A stretch of DNA of 64,000 nt from Lanius collurio (GCA_020086605.1 JACBWW010000016.1:13843998-13907997), one strand, 5' to 3'. Shown: positions 13,101 to 27,161, counted from the first letter of the stretch. Program-made: numbers and translations. Notes: generated by a model from the sequence alone, not told the origin.

Positions 13101-16100
13101 TAGTTTGACTCACACAATTGTTTTACACACAAAATGTATTTAATAAAGTGTAGATCAATATTTTACATAGACATTTTCACATTTAAATTTTCTTTTTTCT
13201 CTCTGAACACTTCAGGCCAGCTTTCTTCCTTTCACAGTTCTTTTCTCTGACACCTTTAACTCTCAATTAGTGATATTCTTAGTGTTTCTGCATCTGGCTC
13301 ACAAAATAAATGCCTTCCTACAAAAGCACTCCACTTATTACTTCACAAAGACATTCTGATAATTCTACATTATTAAGACTCATAAGTAGATCAATAAAGA
13401 GAAATGAATACACTCAAATGCATTATGTCATAAGAACAACACATTATGCTGCTGACAACTGCTGACTTACGGAGGCGGAAAAAATGAAGTGAACTGGTAT
13501 TAAGTTTAAAAAAATTCTGATCAAATCCACTCTTACTGAAAAATCAATTTATTATAAGATTATTTTGACAATCAGAATAAGATGTTCTGAATGTTATCTT
13601 TCCTACTGAATTTCTAATACTGATTATATGTTCTTAATTGATAATTTTATTTATTCTGAGGATTAAACTAGATTTAAAAAACAGTGGGATGTAATCATGA
13701 TGTACCTGTTTTATTAGCATATAAATAAGCATAGCATTTAAGGGATATTGAAGGTAAAGATATATTTTGTTCATAAGCATATCAAAAAAATAAGATGATT
13801 CTTAATTGTTTCCTCTTGTTTAGTACCATGTCATCGTATAACTCCTTTGACCTTTGTAAAAGTTCTCAATGCACTAGAAAATATAGCAGTGGTTACATAT
13901 GAGCTCAGAGGCTTAATCACAAATGCTCCTTGAAAAAATAATCTTGCTTTTTGTTCTCCTTCAAATCTAAGACCATTCTTAATTATTAACTTTTTATCCC
14001 AAATACTTAGAAATGTGTCTGTCCTCTAGACTTTCTGATCACATAGAAAAATTGTTAAAGAGTCCTATTTTTTTTTTTCCAATGAGATGTTTAAGAACTG
14101 TGTCTGATATAAATAAGCACATATTTCTTAGTTCTGTTTTACAGTACTTGTCAAGTGACATGATGAAGCTTCTGACCTGTACATAATTACCAGGTGAAAT
14201 TATGTAAAATTTATGAAAAATTACCAGCACCTTCTCCCTGGGGATGCTGAGCTCAGGGCAATCAGAGCTATGATAAGACTCAGGCACCCCAAACTTTTAG
14301 TGATTCATATTTCTCTTAGCCAAAATATGTCCTACAAAATTAGATGTTCTGAATCAAAATTTAAGCAGACTGTAGCTGAGAGCACTCATGTTTATACATG
14401 TATTATCATGTATTGGACTAATCACCTTTCTTAATTTTTTTTAAAGAAAAAATCACAATATGAATACTATTTACCTTCTTTACATGTGACTGGGGAGTGT
14501 TCTGTACCCAGCATATGTCCTCTGACTCAGGGGTAATTTTGGCCCACGGTGTGAAGGAGACTGGCCATTACTCTGATAGAATCTCATCCTCCTTCTAGAG
14601 GTAAATTTGTGCAAAACCATTCTTGTAACTGAGAAAATATTCTTGCTAAACTAATGTCACTGAATTCAATGTACCTGGGAAGCATTTATGTTGTATTAGC
14701 AGGAATCAATATTAGAGAGTTTTTTCTGCAACATGAATAGAACTTTAAAAAATTATTTAAAAGCCACTATAAAGCACAGCAAATAATATGAGATGTGGTT
14801 CCTTGTCACCTTCTCTTCTTCACCTCTGTTCAGAAAAAGGGTTTTGTTGCTCTTTTCATTGTTAGGCTTGTACATATAAGTAACATTTTGTCCTTGTAGA
14901 AGGACTTTTCTATTGAACTTTTTTTATTTATCCTTTTTTCTCAGATATGATCTAGAGAAGATAAGGTAACAGAATGTACCCCTACATCTCCTACAGCAAT
15001 ATATCTTCTCCCAGTACAGACAGAGAAACAGAATAAATAAAAAAAGAATACAATCTTTTATTCCTTCTGGTTTCATCACATATTACCATGATCCTATAGC
15101 CACCTTTGCCTTAGAAAGCAGAAATAAGTGTCATGGCATTTTTCTTAATTCTAAAGAACAGTTCTCTTGTGTTTGAGCTGTCCATGATCACATGTGACAG
15201 AAACACACAATGTTTCCTCATGTGCTTGATCCAAGAAAAACTCTAATTAGATGAATATTTACCATCCACATACCACTATCCATACACATACTCAAATTTT
15301 ACCTACAACTTTTGAATCTCACTTCTACTAGTAATACATTTAACTAATCTGAATTTATGTATAGTTGATTTTTAAAAAATCTTTATTCTCAAGTACTCAG
15401 ACAATCTAGTCTTACTCTCCTTTGCAATATTGCAACTAAATTTCTGCTAGATACATGATTCAGCCAGCAACAAATGAAGCAGAGGATGTTGGTATGAGAA
15501 TAATGCAGATTTAGAAACAAAAGAAATACAAGCCTCATTTTCATATGTTTTTGAATGTACTCATGGATTCAACACATATATTTGTGTGAGGAAAATTTTA
15601 TCACAGTGCTCTTTTGGATTAAATAAATTATTGCAGAAAATATTTTTTGTTTTCTGGTTCCAGCATATTCCCATTAAGAAAATGAAAATTCACATAAACT
15701 CATGAAAAAAATAATTGAACTTTTGAGTCAAAATCTGCTATTTAAAAACACATATAGAAACCATTAAGAGTAATGATGTCTGTATGAGATGAAAAAAAGA
15801 AAAGTAAGACTCTTCTCCAGAAACAGGGTTATAGTTCAATTTATCTTTCTATTTTTTGCTTTTCAATTTTTACTACAGATATTAAAAATTTTGTCTGGAA
15901 CTTCAATAGTTCATTCTTAAAAATGTGTGATTATAACAAATTTATAGTCACTGCTTATCATGACTTTATCTATTACAAGAAAGCATTTGATAACAAGGTC
16001 AGGATATGTATCTCATTCCAGATGACAGACCATTTGGAACTATATAAAGAACTGCTGAGGAGAGGGATTTTTTCGTTATTTCTTTGATAATTTCAGTGTT

Positions 16101-18587
16101 TTGGAGAGCTATCAAACACCTCTCCCTTCTGCCCTGCAAAATGTAATCTTGCTGGTCGTTATTTTAGAAGTTCAGAATGCTTTTGAGCACTGAAGCTCTC
16201 AGCATCTATAAAAAGTGCTGTTAGCCAAAAAAAGCCCATTCAAGGAAACCTGAAATTGCTTCCACAAAGAACAACGTTGCTGTCTCCTGCAAAGGTTTTC
16301 ATCAGCTGTGTCCTATATTTTAACAGCAGAACATCACCTGAAGATACTTTCCTTGTTGGAACTTTTCCGGCCACACTTTTAACAGGGATTAAACTCCATT
16401 CTCAGGAAAACATCAGGCCTGTGTTATGATATAGTTCCACATAAACTGATTTTTTATGAATCCCTGAATATTCTTTAAAGTACACCCAAAGTTCAATCTA
16501 ATCTAGATGGCATCATCAAATTTTTATACCATTACTATAATTACATTTGCACACACAACTCAATTACCAAAGATATGGATCGTTACCTGCACAATTTGAT
16601 TATGAAATTTAAATCAATATATTTGATATAATTACAGTTAAGGTTACAGTACATTTTGTCACAAACCACATTATACATTACTGTCTTGTTTTATGCATTT
16701 TAATAATTCACTTTAATCTGGTATACTTCAATAAAAAGGGATATTTTTCTTCTGGAGTAATTTCACTAAATGGGAGGAGATGGGAAAATATATTGTACAT
16801 TAGCATCTAAAGCTAAGCAAATTATCTATCCCGCATTTTTTTCTTTAAGAATCTACAAGCATATTGTTGTATTTTGGAAACAGAGAAATATCATTGCCCT
16901 GCTGTATTATTGTATGTTCATGGAAGCTGATCCATAGGAGAAAATTTATAGAAGGAGACATATGCAAAGTTAAAGCCAAATTGGGTGCTAACACACAATA
17001 TGTGCTTCAATATGCTTGTCCAGGTGCCAATGACTGTCAGATTTGACTCGAATCTTGAATTTGGACAGTTCTGAACTAGCAAATGTTTGGTGTGAGTAAT
17101 TCATATGTGCACACTAATCCATGCATGCACATAAACTCTCTCTGAAATAGTCATTTGAGGGAGATGCAGCAGGGAATCTCTTTTGAAAATAAAAACACAC
17201 AGTCCTAAAACAGATTAGAACCAGAAGCACTTTAAGAATATCCCTGTTTCACAGTGATGAAAACTTTCTGTTAAATTACTCCTATGAAATTTTGTTAAAA
17301 TTTGGGTGTAATTTGTTTCAAACTGTTTCCATACCTTTGCTTGGAGCAAGATCACTGTACGGCACCACAAGACCTTTTGTATTTTTACTTTTTCTTTGAG
17401 GCCTGGCATAGTTTAGTGCATATTAATGGTTATTCACTTGCTTCAAAAGAAAATATTAAACATCTGTTTCATCCTAAAATTCCTCCTAAATACCAAGCGG
17501 ATTTCTGTAGCAATAAGTTTTTTTTTCTCATCTTTATAAATCAAATGATTAACAGTAATTTACTGTTGATAAATTTTCTTAATAAATACAGTAGTAATGT
17601 ATATGCTCTGTTATGAAATATAATATACCTCTCTAAGATTACAGATCATGACAAATATTTTACTGCAACCTCTTGATATTTCCTGAAAATTGTCCTTTAA
17701 ATATTCCTTTTTTTTGGATGACCCGTGTTTTGTTGCAACCAACGTAACAGAAAAGTGTCAGACTGATCAATGAAAGGCCAAATTTTCAACAAAGGCATCT
17801 AGTAAAGCCTCCTTGAAAGGCATTTTCAAACTTGAACATTAAAAGTAAAGCATGATCTATGTTAAAAAATTTTAAAAAAAGCTGAATTTTAACAATTTTT
17901 TAATATTGGTTCAAAAAATTTTTAGATTTCAATTCTTAAACTCTGAACCCAGATTACCCCTCTATTTAATGTTCTGAATTCTTTTTTTTTTTCTCTGAGT
18001 TCTTGATACTCTGATGTTCTTTTCTTTATGGGTTTGGGGGTTGAAATTAAATAAAGGAAATATATATATGTGTACATCCCAGTGATATTTATGCAACCAA
18101 ACAGGCAGTGACTCTGTATGTGAGAAAGAATTCTTGCTTTCCTTTTGGGCCTCGTTAGCTTGCTGTATAAAAGTAAAAAGAGAGAATGTGTATCTTTTAA
18201 GTTTTTATCTTGGGCAGATTCTAGGCTCCACAATTTATTATTTAAATCACATTTCAGATTCCACAGTGCAAGTTAATAAGCTACTCTACAGGAAGAAAAA
18301 GTATATTTTCCTCAGATTTATTAACACACTTTCAAATTGAGACCTGAAGAAATGTTCTCTACATTTGTGACTGTAATATCTGATATCTAAGTGGAGATAA
18401 AATATGTTCTTATTCCTGGGAGTGGATTTTCTAGTCTTTATTGAAAGATGATTTCACAATAGAAATTAATTGAATTTTAAAAGACTTGTCATAATTCCAT
18501 TTCTTTATATATCTTTTTAGTAAACATAAAATAAAAAGAATGAGTGAAACTTATTTGAAATCTTTTAAGTGAGAATATTGGAGAAAG
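10186..18587. other. AT-rich non-coding stretch
   Basis: No gene, RNA gene or recognisable repeat was seen. Open frames of 60-107 codons occur, but all are rich in Phe, Leu, Ile, Lys and Asn, as expected from AT-rich DNA, and none has a family signature. Homopolymer A and T runs are common. Confidence 0.55.
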
Positions 18588-18605
18588 GAAAAAAAATTTT
18601 TTTTC
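18588..18605. repeat. Perfect A-tract/T-tract palindrome
   Basis: The sequence is G, eight A, eight T, C, which is its own reverse complement. Such A-tract/T-tract junctions are stiff and tend to exclude nucleosomes (established knowledge). No gene start is visible nearby, so a role is not implied. Confidence 0.7.
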
Positions 18606-21600
18606 AAGCTTATCAGCTCATGTACATGTATTAATTCTTTGGGGTTTACTCTTTCATCTCTGATCTATTTCACATTACCATCAGAGATCATGGTAGACCA
18701 AAGACAGTTTCTGTTGTTATCTCAGGTTGTATCTCAGTGAGTTTTAAGCTGTTCAGTCATGACTTTAACCCTCAAGGTCTTTTAACAAAAAAGCACACAT
18801 TTCTAGAGTTACAGTTACCTGTGGCTCAAATTGGATTGCTCTACTCTATCCCAGTCTACCTCCTATTTGAACCATAAAAATTGTGACAAGTATTTTTCTA
18901 GCTGAAAAATCACTGCCTTTTTTGGGAGCACTGATGGTATGTGCTGCATGAAATGTATGAGGAGACTTCCATTGGGATGAAAATCGTCTTGCTCACCTGA
19001 GGTTAAGAGATAGTTTCATTTCCTTCTTTATCAATATAAGATGTTATCTAACTTTTTACCTTGGTAAAAAGAGGAACTTACTACTCCCTAAGCAGTGGCC
19101 TTGAAAGAGTTCTATGAATTGAATGAATAAATTACTCACTGTGAAATGAAGCAACAATAGAGGTTATTCCCTCTCTGCTCTGATAAAAGTAGTGCTGCCC
19201 CACTGTCCAGTCTAGGGGCCTCCAGAAGTTAAGACTGTGAGAGAGGCTGTGTACCCCTACTAAAATCCAGGAATTCCTATCAACTTAAACACAAAGAACA
19301 GATTCCACATATGAGAATTATGTCTTTCTATGTCAGGCAAGGCAGGGGACAAGCACAATAAAAGAAGAAAGAGAATGTAGAATTCTTCTGAATAGATTCT
19401 GAAAGAAGTCCACAGCATTTAGGAAAGCCCTTGAGCTGACATTCTTCCAGGCACACTCCAATTAACTTTAGAAAAAGCTAACCTGGGTTTTCTTATACAG
19501 GCTATTCAGATTTTTCCATGATTAAAATAGTTAAAAGTTCTATTGCTTTAAAAAACATATAAACAGACTGGTTCTAATTACAGACATTTTAATGAGATAC
19601 AAAACCATGAGACCAGATTTTTTTCTCAGTATATCCAGTGCAGTCACCTCAGCATGCATAGTGCCACTCTGCATTCTTAGGTATCTATCCTGAACAACTC
19701 AGAACAAAATTGGCTTTTATCTCTCTGCCCATTCCAAAAAAAAAGTCCAGTTTGTTAAAGTGTTCAGGCAGCCCACAGGACTCAGGTACATTAGAGCCAC
19801 TGAGATGAGGAAAGGTTCAACTTCATTGAACATTTCCTCTGCATGTAGTAAATTATAACAATTTTATGATTCAAGGATATGTCTCTCATGTTGTGCTCTG
19901 TCCCTATGTTGATAAATGCTAATCTATTTTTATTAAGATCAGTTTGGACTCAGTTGATTAAAATAGTGCAGGTAAGAGTTATGCAGTAAGACAGAAAACC
20001 TGATAGTGGTCATTGTTTTATATTTTGGAATCACCTCTAATTAAAGTAGTAAGGTCTTGAACCTCAGCTGCTGTCTAGTGACATTATATTCAATGGGGCT
20101 CAGACAAATTTCATCCATCTCATGTCTGATCCTCTGAGCGTGCCTTGCTTGTTTTTCACTAGGTTTGTTCTCTTTCACTGTTAATGAAATGTTTCCTGCT
20201 TAATTTCCTGAATAAGAATGTCATCTGGCTGAAAAAAAATTCTTCAACCATACATGTATTACCAGACAGGTTTTCCCCAATGCCCATTGACATTGACTTC
20301 CACAGAGATTCATTAGTTTAAAAGGGTTGAGAAGGTGGTCATGAGGCTTCTAATTTTTGACAGACTTTTAAATAAATACCTAAACTTGAACTTAATGAAC
20401 CATACCATTTTTGTAAGGTTTACATATTTAAGTTGTATAATATAAATTAATCACTATTTATTTACTCATTGGCAAGCAGAAATAAACCCCAGGGTTAGCA
20501 CTCTGCAAAATGGCTTAAGAATTTTCTCAGTTTAAATAACTAAATGCATGTTAATTTTTCAGGTTTTCCATGGATATATGCTTTATGTTTCACTAGTTAC
20601 ATAATTTAGTGGAAGTTTGATTAAAACAAAGCACACAATGCAAAAGGTGCTCTCTTTGGCTGTGTGCCCAAACATTATGAAAACTTCAGAGCTCCTGACA
20701 GAATTTCAATATTCCTCTTATTACAAAGCTTCATTTCATAGAAGTTGATATTTTGGTATCAGAAAGTTGAACACTTATGGGAATCAAACTTTTACCAGGT
20801 TTTATCTGTTTATCAAAGCTGATGATGGTTTCTATGGAGCAAACACTCTTAATTATAAACATTCTTTTCTGCATTCTCTGTGCATGGCTGGCTATTGAAG
20901 TAACAGCTTTTCAAACTGTGTGAAGGATTAGCTTTAATAAGAAACAGTGCAAACTGAATTAAATACAAGTTCTGGTAGATTTATTTAATAATGGGTCTCA
21001 GCAAGCAAGTATGGTCAAGTTTATGGTCATATAGTAATTAAATTCAAAATCTTTGGCAATGATAGAATGATTGAATTCTGGAGAAAAGAGAAGTTTTCAA
21101 ATTAAATGTTTACCTCCAAAATGTAGATGGGAGAGTTTCCAAGGGACTAAAATATCTGCATGGTCCAGCCTGCTGTCTTACTGAAAACCCCATCTAAAAG
21201 AGTTGTTCATATAATGTATTAACGTGATCAATCCCAATAATCTCCCCTTTGAATTTGACAGGACAAGACTTTTATCTTTAATCTACTCAGTTTATTCTAA
21301 AACCACATAATAGAAGCTTTTTGCTTATCAAGGATGACTAACTTTATGATGTCTACATATCACAGATGTCTAGCTAGATATTTCTAAAACTACCTCTACA
21401 ATTTTATTAAAAGTACTTGCCTGACATCCAAGTGCACTTTGTCTACAAAATTACATGAGCTTTCTTCACAAATTTTGCTGTGATATACAGAAAATTCCAC
21501 TTCATTCCCCATTTCTATTTTGAGAGTCAAAGAGCATGTTTAATTACAGAGGAAATATTTTTTAAAAGTCTAGAAGTACGAGTGAATCTTGGACTGAAAA

Positions 21601-21778
21601 TTTATTTTTGTAGAGAACAGTAGATGTTCTGAGTTCAGAGGATTGATTTCCATGTAAACAAATATGGGAGTGTTCACAAGAACAACTTCCCCACAACACA
21701 GCTTAGCTTTATTTTATGATTCTTAGTGACTTCCCAGGGAAACTAGCAAAGGTCAAATGGGGGTGTATGTAGATACAT
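18606..21778. other. AT-rich non-coding stretch
   Basis: Nothing recognisable. A minus-strand GTGAGC donor-like site follows CAG at about 18995, but the segment it would close has stops in all three frames. Confidence 0.5.
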
Positions 21779-21802
21779 ATTTATTTATTTATTTATTTTT
21801 AT
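21779..21802. repeat. (TTTA)n microsatellite
   Basis: About five to six near-perfect copies of a TTTA/TATT tetranucleotide are followed by a T-rich run. It is a simple repeat and a potential polymorphic marker. Confidence 0.8.
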
Positions 21803-21961
21803 AGATTTCATTTTTTAAAGAAAACTAAAAAAGGAAAGTCCCAAGATATGTGCTTCAATTCAAGATAAACACTTTCTGAGTAGCTGGGAGGATTTTATAA
21901 TAGTTTTAATAAAAGTGATTTCTCTAATCTGAACTTCCATTATCACACAGATAGGGGACTC

Positions 21962-22020
21962 AGCTTAGTTGAATATTTCCTATTTCTATAAATTTGTAAA
22001 CACAAATGTTCAACTAAGTT
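21962..22020. repeat. Inverted repeat, 17-bp stem hairpin
   Basis: The arms cttagttgaatattt (21964-21978) and aaatgttcaactaag (22004-22018) are reverse complements except for one position, which becomes a U:G pair if the plus strand is transcribed. Two further pairs (one wobble) extend the base outward. The loop is 25 nt. The stem is shorter than that of a typical precursor microRNA. It could be a remnant of a miniature inverted-repeat transposon or a chance hairpin. Confidence 0.6.
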
Positions 22021-22030
22021 TTTAATTATG

Positions 22031-22067
22031 TATTATTGCTATTACTTTTACTATTACTATTGCTATT
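22031..22067. repeat. Imperfect trinucleotide repeat (ATT/ACT/GCT)
   Basis: A run of related triplets (tattattgctattactttt and onward) forms a degenerate microsatellite. Confidence 0.65.
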
Positions 22068-23163
22068 TAATTCAAGAAAAAATAGATCTGTAAAAATCTA
22101 GACTGTATGCAAAGCCATCAATTGATTGTAGCAACCTCATAGTAAAACAATTTTTATTTCATTCTAGATTGGCTAAACTTAAAAAGCCTTTGCTATTAGA
22201 GAATGTTTTGAATTTCCAATACTCTTTAGACCTGTTGTTCACTGTGCTAATGGATGTATGTAACTTGCAGTCTGAAATACATAATTTGTTATTTGGACTG
22301 CAATTCTACAGGTGAATTCAGATAGGAGGATCCTCCATATCTGTCTCAAGCATCTGTACTTCTTTTAATGAACATATAAATGTGTTCTAGTGTAAAAATA
22401 GGCTGATGACTTTAGTTGCTTTTAATAATTACTCTGAAATGTCTATATATTGCTTTTATTTAATGTTTTTCAGCTACAAAAATTTCTCAGTATAATATAT
22501 ACCTGAGCTCAAAAATGTCTTCCTTCAAAAGGAAATAAGCATTTTATTTTACTGCTTTTCAAGCTTTCTAGTACATTTTAGGAAAGAAAAGATTTAGTGT
22601 ATAAATCACATATCTGACTTTAAAAGCAGCAACTATTTAAAAACTAACACAAACCAGATCTTTCCTATCTGATATTTTGACTGACTCACTTGCAACAAAT
22701 GCTACAAAAGGGATCAAATTTCTTCCTCATGTCCTCTAAGATTATTATCTTAAATACAATAACAAAAATATGGTTTAAAAAAAATCTCATCCAGAAGTGT
22801 ATAATGTTATCATGATGAGTACTCTCATAAACATTCTCTTACAGTTCCCATGCATTTACAGTTTGCCTTCTTGTTTTAAGTATTTAGGGAAAGCATTAAG
22901 TCTGTCATGAAATTGGTTCTATAAATTTTATTCACACTATGAAAATTAAGACAAAGAATGAAAATAAGGGCTATCTGTACAAAAGAGAAGACTCTGTTAC
23001 AAGAAGCCTTGACCCTGAAAGATCATCCTTCTGGCCCATCCTCCTGGTCTGAGTTTGACCCTGCTTGTTCAGGGCAAATCTTTGGACAAGTGACAGAAGC
23101 CATCCTCAAACAACACTTTTTTTGGAATAAAGTCTAGAACTGCATCTCCATTCCTTAATGTGC
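22068..23163. other. AT-rich non-coding stretch
   Basis: No gene or recognisable repeat was found. Confidence 0.5.
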
Positions 23164-23206
23164 CATTTACATACTGTCACTTCCATTTACATACATGCTG
23201 TCATTC
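23164..23206. repeat. Short tandem duplication (20/23 bp)
   Basis: Unit one (catttacatactgtcacttc) is followed directly by a second copy of 23 bp, which carries a three-base insertion and one substitution. It is a local replication-slippage type duplication. Confidence 0.75.
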
Positions 23207-23422
23207 TCCTGTATTTCTCCTTGCACTATATTTTTTACAGTGCACACCATACTTGGTTTAATAAGTCATTGGATGAACAAGCAACAAAAAAAAAAAATTG
23301 AAACATTGAAGCAGAAGGTTGTTGTGGGGATTTTATTTGTTTCTTTTAATATAGTCTGATTATAAGTTCCACTGACATGAATGATTGAACTTTTATTCAT
23401 TCCAATGTGGCTTTCTGGTATC

Positions 23423-23524
23423 TTAGATCCTTTTTGTTGCAGTGGACTTAGACCTTGACATTCCTCCATCTCTGCCAAGGGCTGGAGAAGCAGATTTAGC
23501 TCCTTTGCCTCTAACATCAGCCTC
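23423..23524 (-). other. Candidate minus-strand terminal exon with stop and poly(A) signals
   Basis: On the minus strand a pyrimidine-rich tract ending ccccatcttcccag abuts the segment. From there one frame is open for 33 codons (beginning EADVRGKGAKS, ending STATKRI) to a TAA. AATAAA hexamers occur at about 23392-23397 and 23332-23337 on the same strand, just downstream of that stop. A second frame over the same bases stays open longer (about 83 codons, to 23266). The short frame has a basic, Ser/Gly-rich composition unlike most open frames here, but I recognise no family. No upstream partner exon was identified, so this may be chance. Confidence 0.18.
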
Positions 23525-26379
23525 CTGGGAAGATGGGGTGAACGGCATCATCAGGGCTGACTCTTAAAGAAAACAATGGTTGAAAAATTTGTCCCCTTTA
23601 GAAAAGGAAACCTCTAGAAGCACTTGGGACTGCAGCTGACAGAATACTTCAGAAAATTTACCATAAATATATATTCATTCTTGTACACTGTTCTCTGTAG
23701 TTCTTCCTATGGCAGTAGTATGAGTTGTGAAGGTAAAAAAATTCTTTAAAGAGTGACATCAAAATTGTAAATATGATTTCAAAGAAAATCTTAGAAGCAT
23801 TTTTTCAGCAATTTTAATGGAAATATAGTTAAAAGCTACATTACTTCTGCTAGGGGCATACTAAGACAAAAAGAAAGGAAAACACTATTTAAAGAGGAAT
23901 TCTATATTAGTTGAACATAAATCTAAAATAATATATCAGGATAAAGTTTCACTCTTTTTCTGGGGCTCAAGTAAGGAACTATGAAGTTTGGAACGCAATT
24001 CTGAGAAAGCAAAAATACAAAATAAGTGACTTATATGCAATGTACTGTAAAAAAGTCAGTTAATAGAATTAAATGAGAAATATTTTGTCAGCTTCTTGAA
24101 AGTATCAATCTGCATCTACTATATTGTGCTCACTTTTCAGCATTATGAATTCGAAATGCCACTACTAGACCCTCTGTTCTGGGATTGTTAGCAATATGAA
24201 TATTCTATTCTGGAAAAAATTATTTTAGACACTTATATGAAAGCAAATTAATAGGGTTCCCATACTTTGAATTATGTACTGTATTTCTAGAAACATCTTT
24301 GGGTATGCAGTTTACCAATAGAAGTAAAACAGTGATGTGTTTGGAAATACCTTATAAGACACTCCAGACTTCTCTCTGTTTGCCAGTCAACAAATTATTG
24401 TTGAACTCATCTTCATTCCTTTTTATTATTTTTTTTGATCAGATCTTTTATAATCTGCTTACTCTTCATTGAATAACTGTAATTGCCTCTTTTTCTGTCA
24501 TGGTGTAGCTTTGAAGATAACTAGAACATCTTAAGCCCCTTTAGAGTAACAAAAATTCCTACAAAATTTCAGTTTTATCCAATCTATTCTGGATTCACAG
24601 GCACTTCTTCAAGATCTGCTGATCTTTTGTCTTGCTTCAACTACAGCCTTAATGCCCCCTCTTAGCTCCCAGAAATGAGGGTGGAAATAGTAAGTGCAGC
24701 TCCTCATTCTTTAACAGTTTTCATCTCCAAGGAAAAAGGTGGGAAACAATTATGACCAGGAATGCCTTCTTGGTTCCCTTTCCCCTTAAAGATCTTTTAG
24801 AAAGTTTTTTTTCTTCTCTCAATATCTGCCTGTAATCACGTTTCTTCTGAAGACCTCACCGACAATTTTTCATGGATTTTTTTTGTGTGAACAAAACAGT
24901 TTTTTTCCTTTTCTGAACCATTTTTGGCATTTTCTTTGTCACTGAAGAAAACAGACCTGCTCGTGCTGTTATCCACACAAGGCAGAGGGTAGGGCAAACA
25001 CAGTATGGATGGACTCATTTGCAGAAGAGCACATTAAATTGCTGATAGCCAGTGATGGTTACTTTGGAAAGTGGTGACCATGGCTCTTGCAGCTTGTGAT
25101 GGTTGTACCAGAATTTGTATAGTTTTCTACTGTCCAGGCCTTCCTAATGCATCAGATCTCATTAGGGCAATTTGCTCATGTCAATTCCTGTTACAGAAAT
25201 GGTAGGCACATGGATTGAGTACTACCATAGTAATAGCAGCCTGTCTCAGAGGCTGTGCTGAACTGTTCTATGATGTGCCTTGGATTTTATAAATAATTGA
25301 AAACAGTAAGTGGCAGGAGAGCTAGCAGCAGGAAGCACACAACTCACTGTAGTCTGTGTGAGCAGCTCCCCTGGACTAAATAAAATCAATAATCACCAAC
25401 CAGCCTTTCTTGGGTACTATAAAAGCTAAAGATCCCATATTGCCTTTTATAAATGAAAACCAAGTAATTGACAGCAGTGACAGCTGCTGAGAGCACACTA
25501 CTCACTGCCTGTACTCAGTGCCTCTTTCCTCTGCCTCCACCAGCAGAAACAACAAATATATTGCAAACAAGAATGACTGGCATTGCTGTTGTACACAAAG
25601 AAAGAACTCACTTGTTGCCTTATAATTGGAAATGAAAAAAATGGAAGCACTGCCAGCAAAATGTTGGTAATGAGGCACTCTATGGGCTCTGATTTCAAAA
25701 GCTAAATTTGCTTAAATCAAAATAATAAGGAAGAATTCTCTAGGATACTACTGAGAATTCAGACAGCTCTTGATGTGTCCCCTCCATCCCCATCTAGTTC
25801 TATACATTCCGTAGCACCACCAACTGGGAATAATAATAGGAAGGAAATGTACTACCTGACTCAGTGTATTGCTGTGAGATTATTAATCAGTCAATGTTTG
25901 TGAAGTACAAGGAAAATGAAATGCTACCCACAAGTGTTAAATATTATCTTTTCAGAGACTCATTCTCCCCCTCCACCCTTTCAGCCTATTCTTATTCCCT
26001 TCTCTTGTAGCATTACTATATACTTTGGAGTGTATATTTCCAGCATATTGACATAGAACACCAGGATTCCAGGTCTGCAGAGTGGGTTTGCTATCAGGAG
26101 GCAAGGTCTCTTCTGTGAAAAGTGTCTGAAAAACTTTTTACCATCATTTGTTGTAGAGGGCCCTGAATAAGCTATTCCTTCACCGAGTTTTCTTTCCCAC
26201 TAGCCTAAAATCACTCTATGCAATATTTGAAACATCAGCTAAACTACTTTATACTGAATCATTAACTCTCGACTACCTGAGTGCCTGGCTTTGTACCTGC
26301 ATACATCCCATGTTGATGGACTGCTTTTCTGCTACTAAAAAGCAAGACAAAAACTACATTCAATGTGGAACCTTCCTAA
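23525..26379. other. AT-rich non-coding stretch
   Basis: No gene or recognisable repeat was found. Modestly GC-richer bits near 24.6 and 25.3 kb have no identifiable origin. Confidence 0.5.
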
Positions 26380-26830
26380 AGCTTACCGGGGCACACACAG
26401 GAAATCTTCCCTTTTAACAGGCCAGTCACACTCCTTTCAGGATGAGGACAGCCTACAATCCGTTCCCTTAAAAAGACAGCCTAAAGTTTCCTCTTCTCTG
26501 ATAGCAAGAGCAGCTGGAAATCCCTATTTTAAAAGAGATTCTGAGACACTGTGTCTTACTACTTCGATCACCCCGATTTTCCTGTTCAGCTCCTTCTGTG
26601 ACTGGAAACTGAGGAGGACTGTGAGACTGAGAACAGCATCCTCAGCCCCTTCCCCCAGCACACAGTACAATCCTGCAAAGTGCCAGGGGTGCGACCACAG
26701 CAGGAGAGAGCATCATGCAGAGCAGAGCTGGAGAAAGGCACCAGTGACAAAGGGTACCTTGCAAAGCAGGCAGAGAGTGCAGAGAGGCAGCCAGAAAGGC
26801 CAAGGGCTCATGTAGCCACCAGCCAGTGAA
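26380..26830. other. GC-richer island, unassigned
   Basis: About 450 bases are richer in G+C, with an open plus-strand frame of about 150 codons and an overlapping minus-strand frame of about 78. Both read as low-complexity Ser/Gln/Arg or Leu/Ala translations without domains. It lies about 330 bp before the LTR but outside the LTR's likely duplicated target site, so it is not evidently part of that element. Origin unknown. Confidence 0.3.
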
Positions 26831-27161
26831 TTCAGGGGTCAAGTTGAGTCTAGGTAAAACAGCACTGATTTGGATCATGCATGTTGATAGTTCTGAGTTA
26901 CAGGGGATGCCTCATGTTAAAATAGATCACAAATATTGAAGTAAATTTGGGAGCAGTTCATTTCTCCCAAATGCCAGCTGCTAATTAAAAGTATAAGAAG
27001 ATTTCTCCCCAGAGGTTTTGCAAATGAGTAGTTCATTGCAATAAGAGAAGAGCCATGTTCTCTGAGAGAACTCCCAAAATGCAATAATTCCAGACAGTAT
27101 AATTAATTTGGAAACAGGATAAGACTTTAGAGTTGTCAGTGATTGGAAAATATGTTGATTT

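Noticed and set aside
18997..19099. Minus-strand CAG|GTGAGC donor with a weak acceptor
   Set aside because: All three frames stop and the acceptor ends AAG after a mediocre tract, weaker than the other candidates.
20270..20310. Block resembling 'cccattgacttcaatgg' type reptilian repeats
   Set aside because: The match is short and interrupted, too weak to call.
26363..26815. Open frame of 150 codons on the plus strand
   Set aside because: Low-complexity Ser/Gln/Arg translation in a GC-richer patch, with no domain and no exon boundaries.
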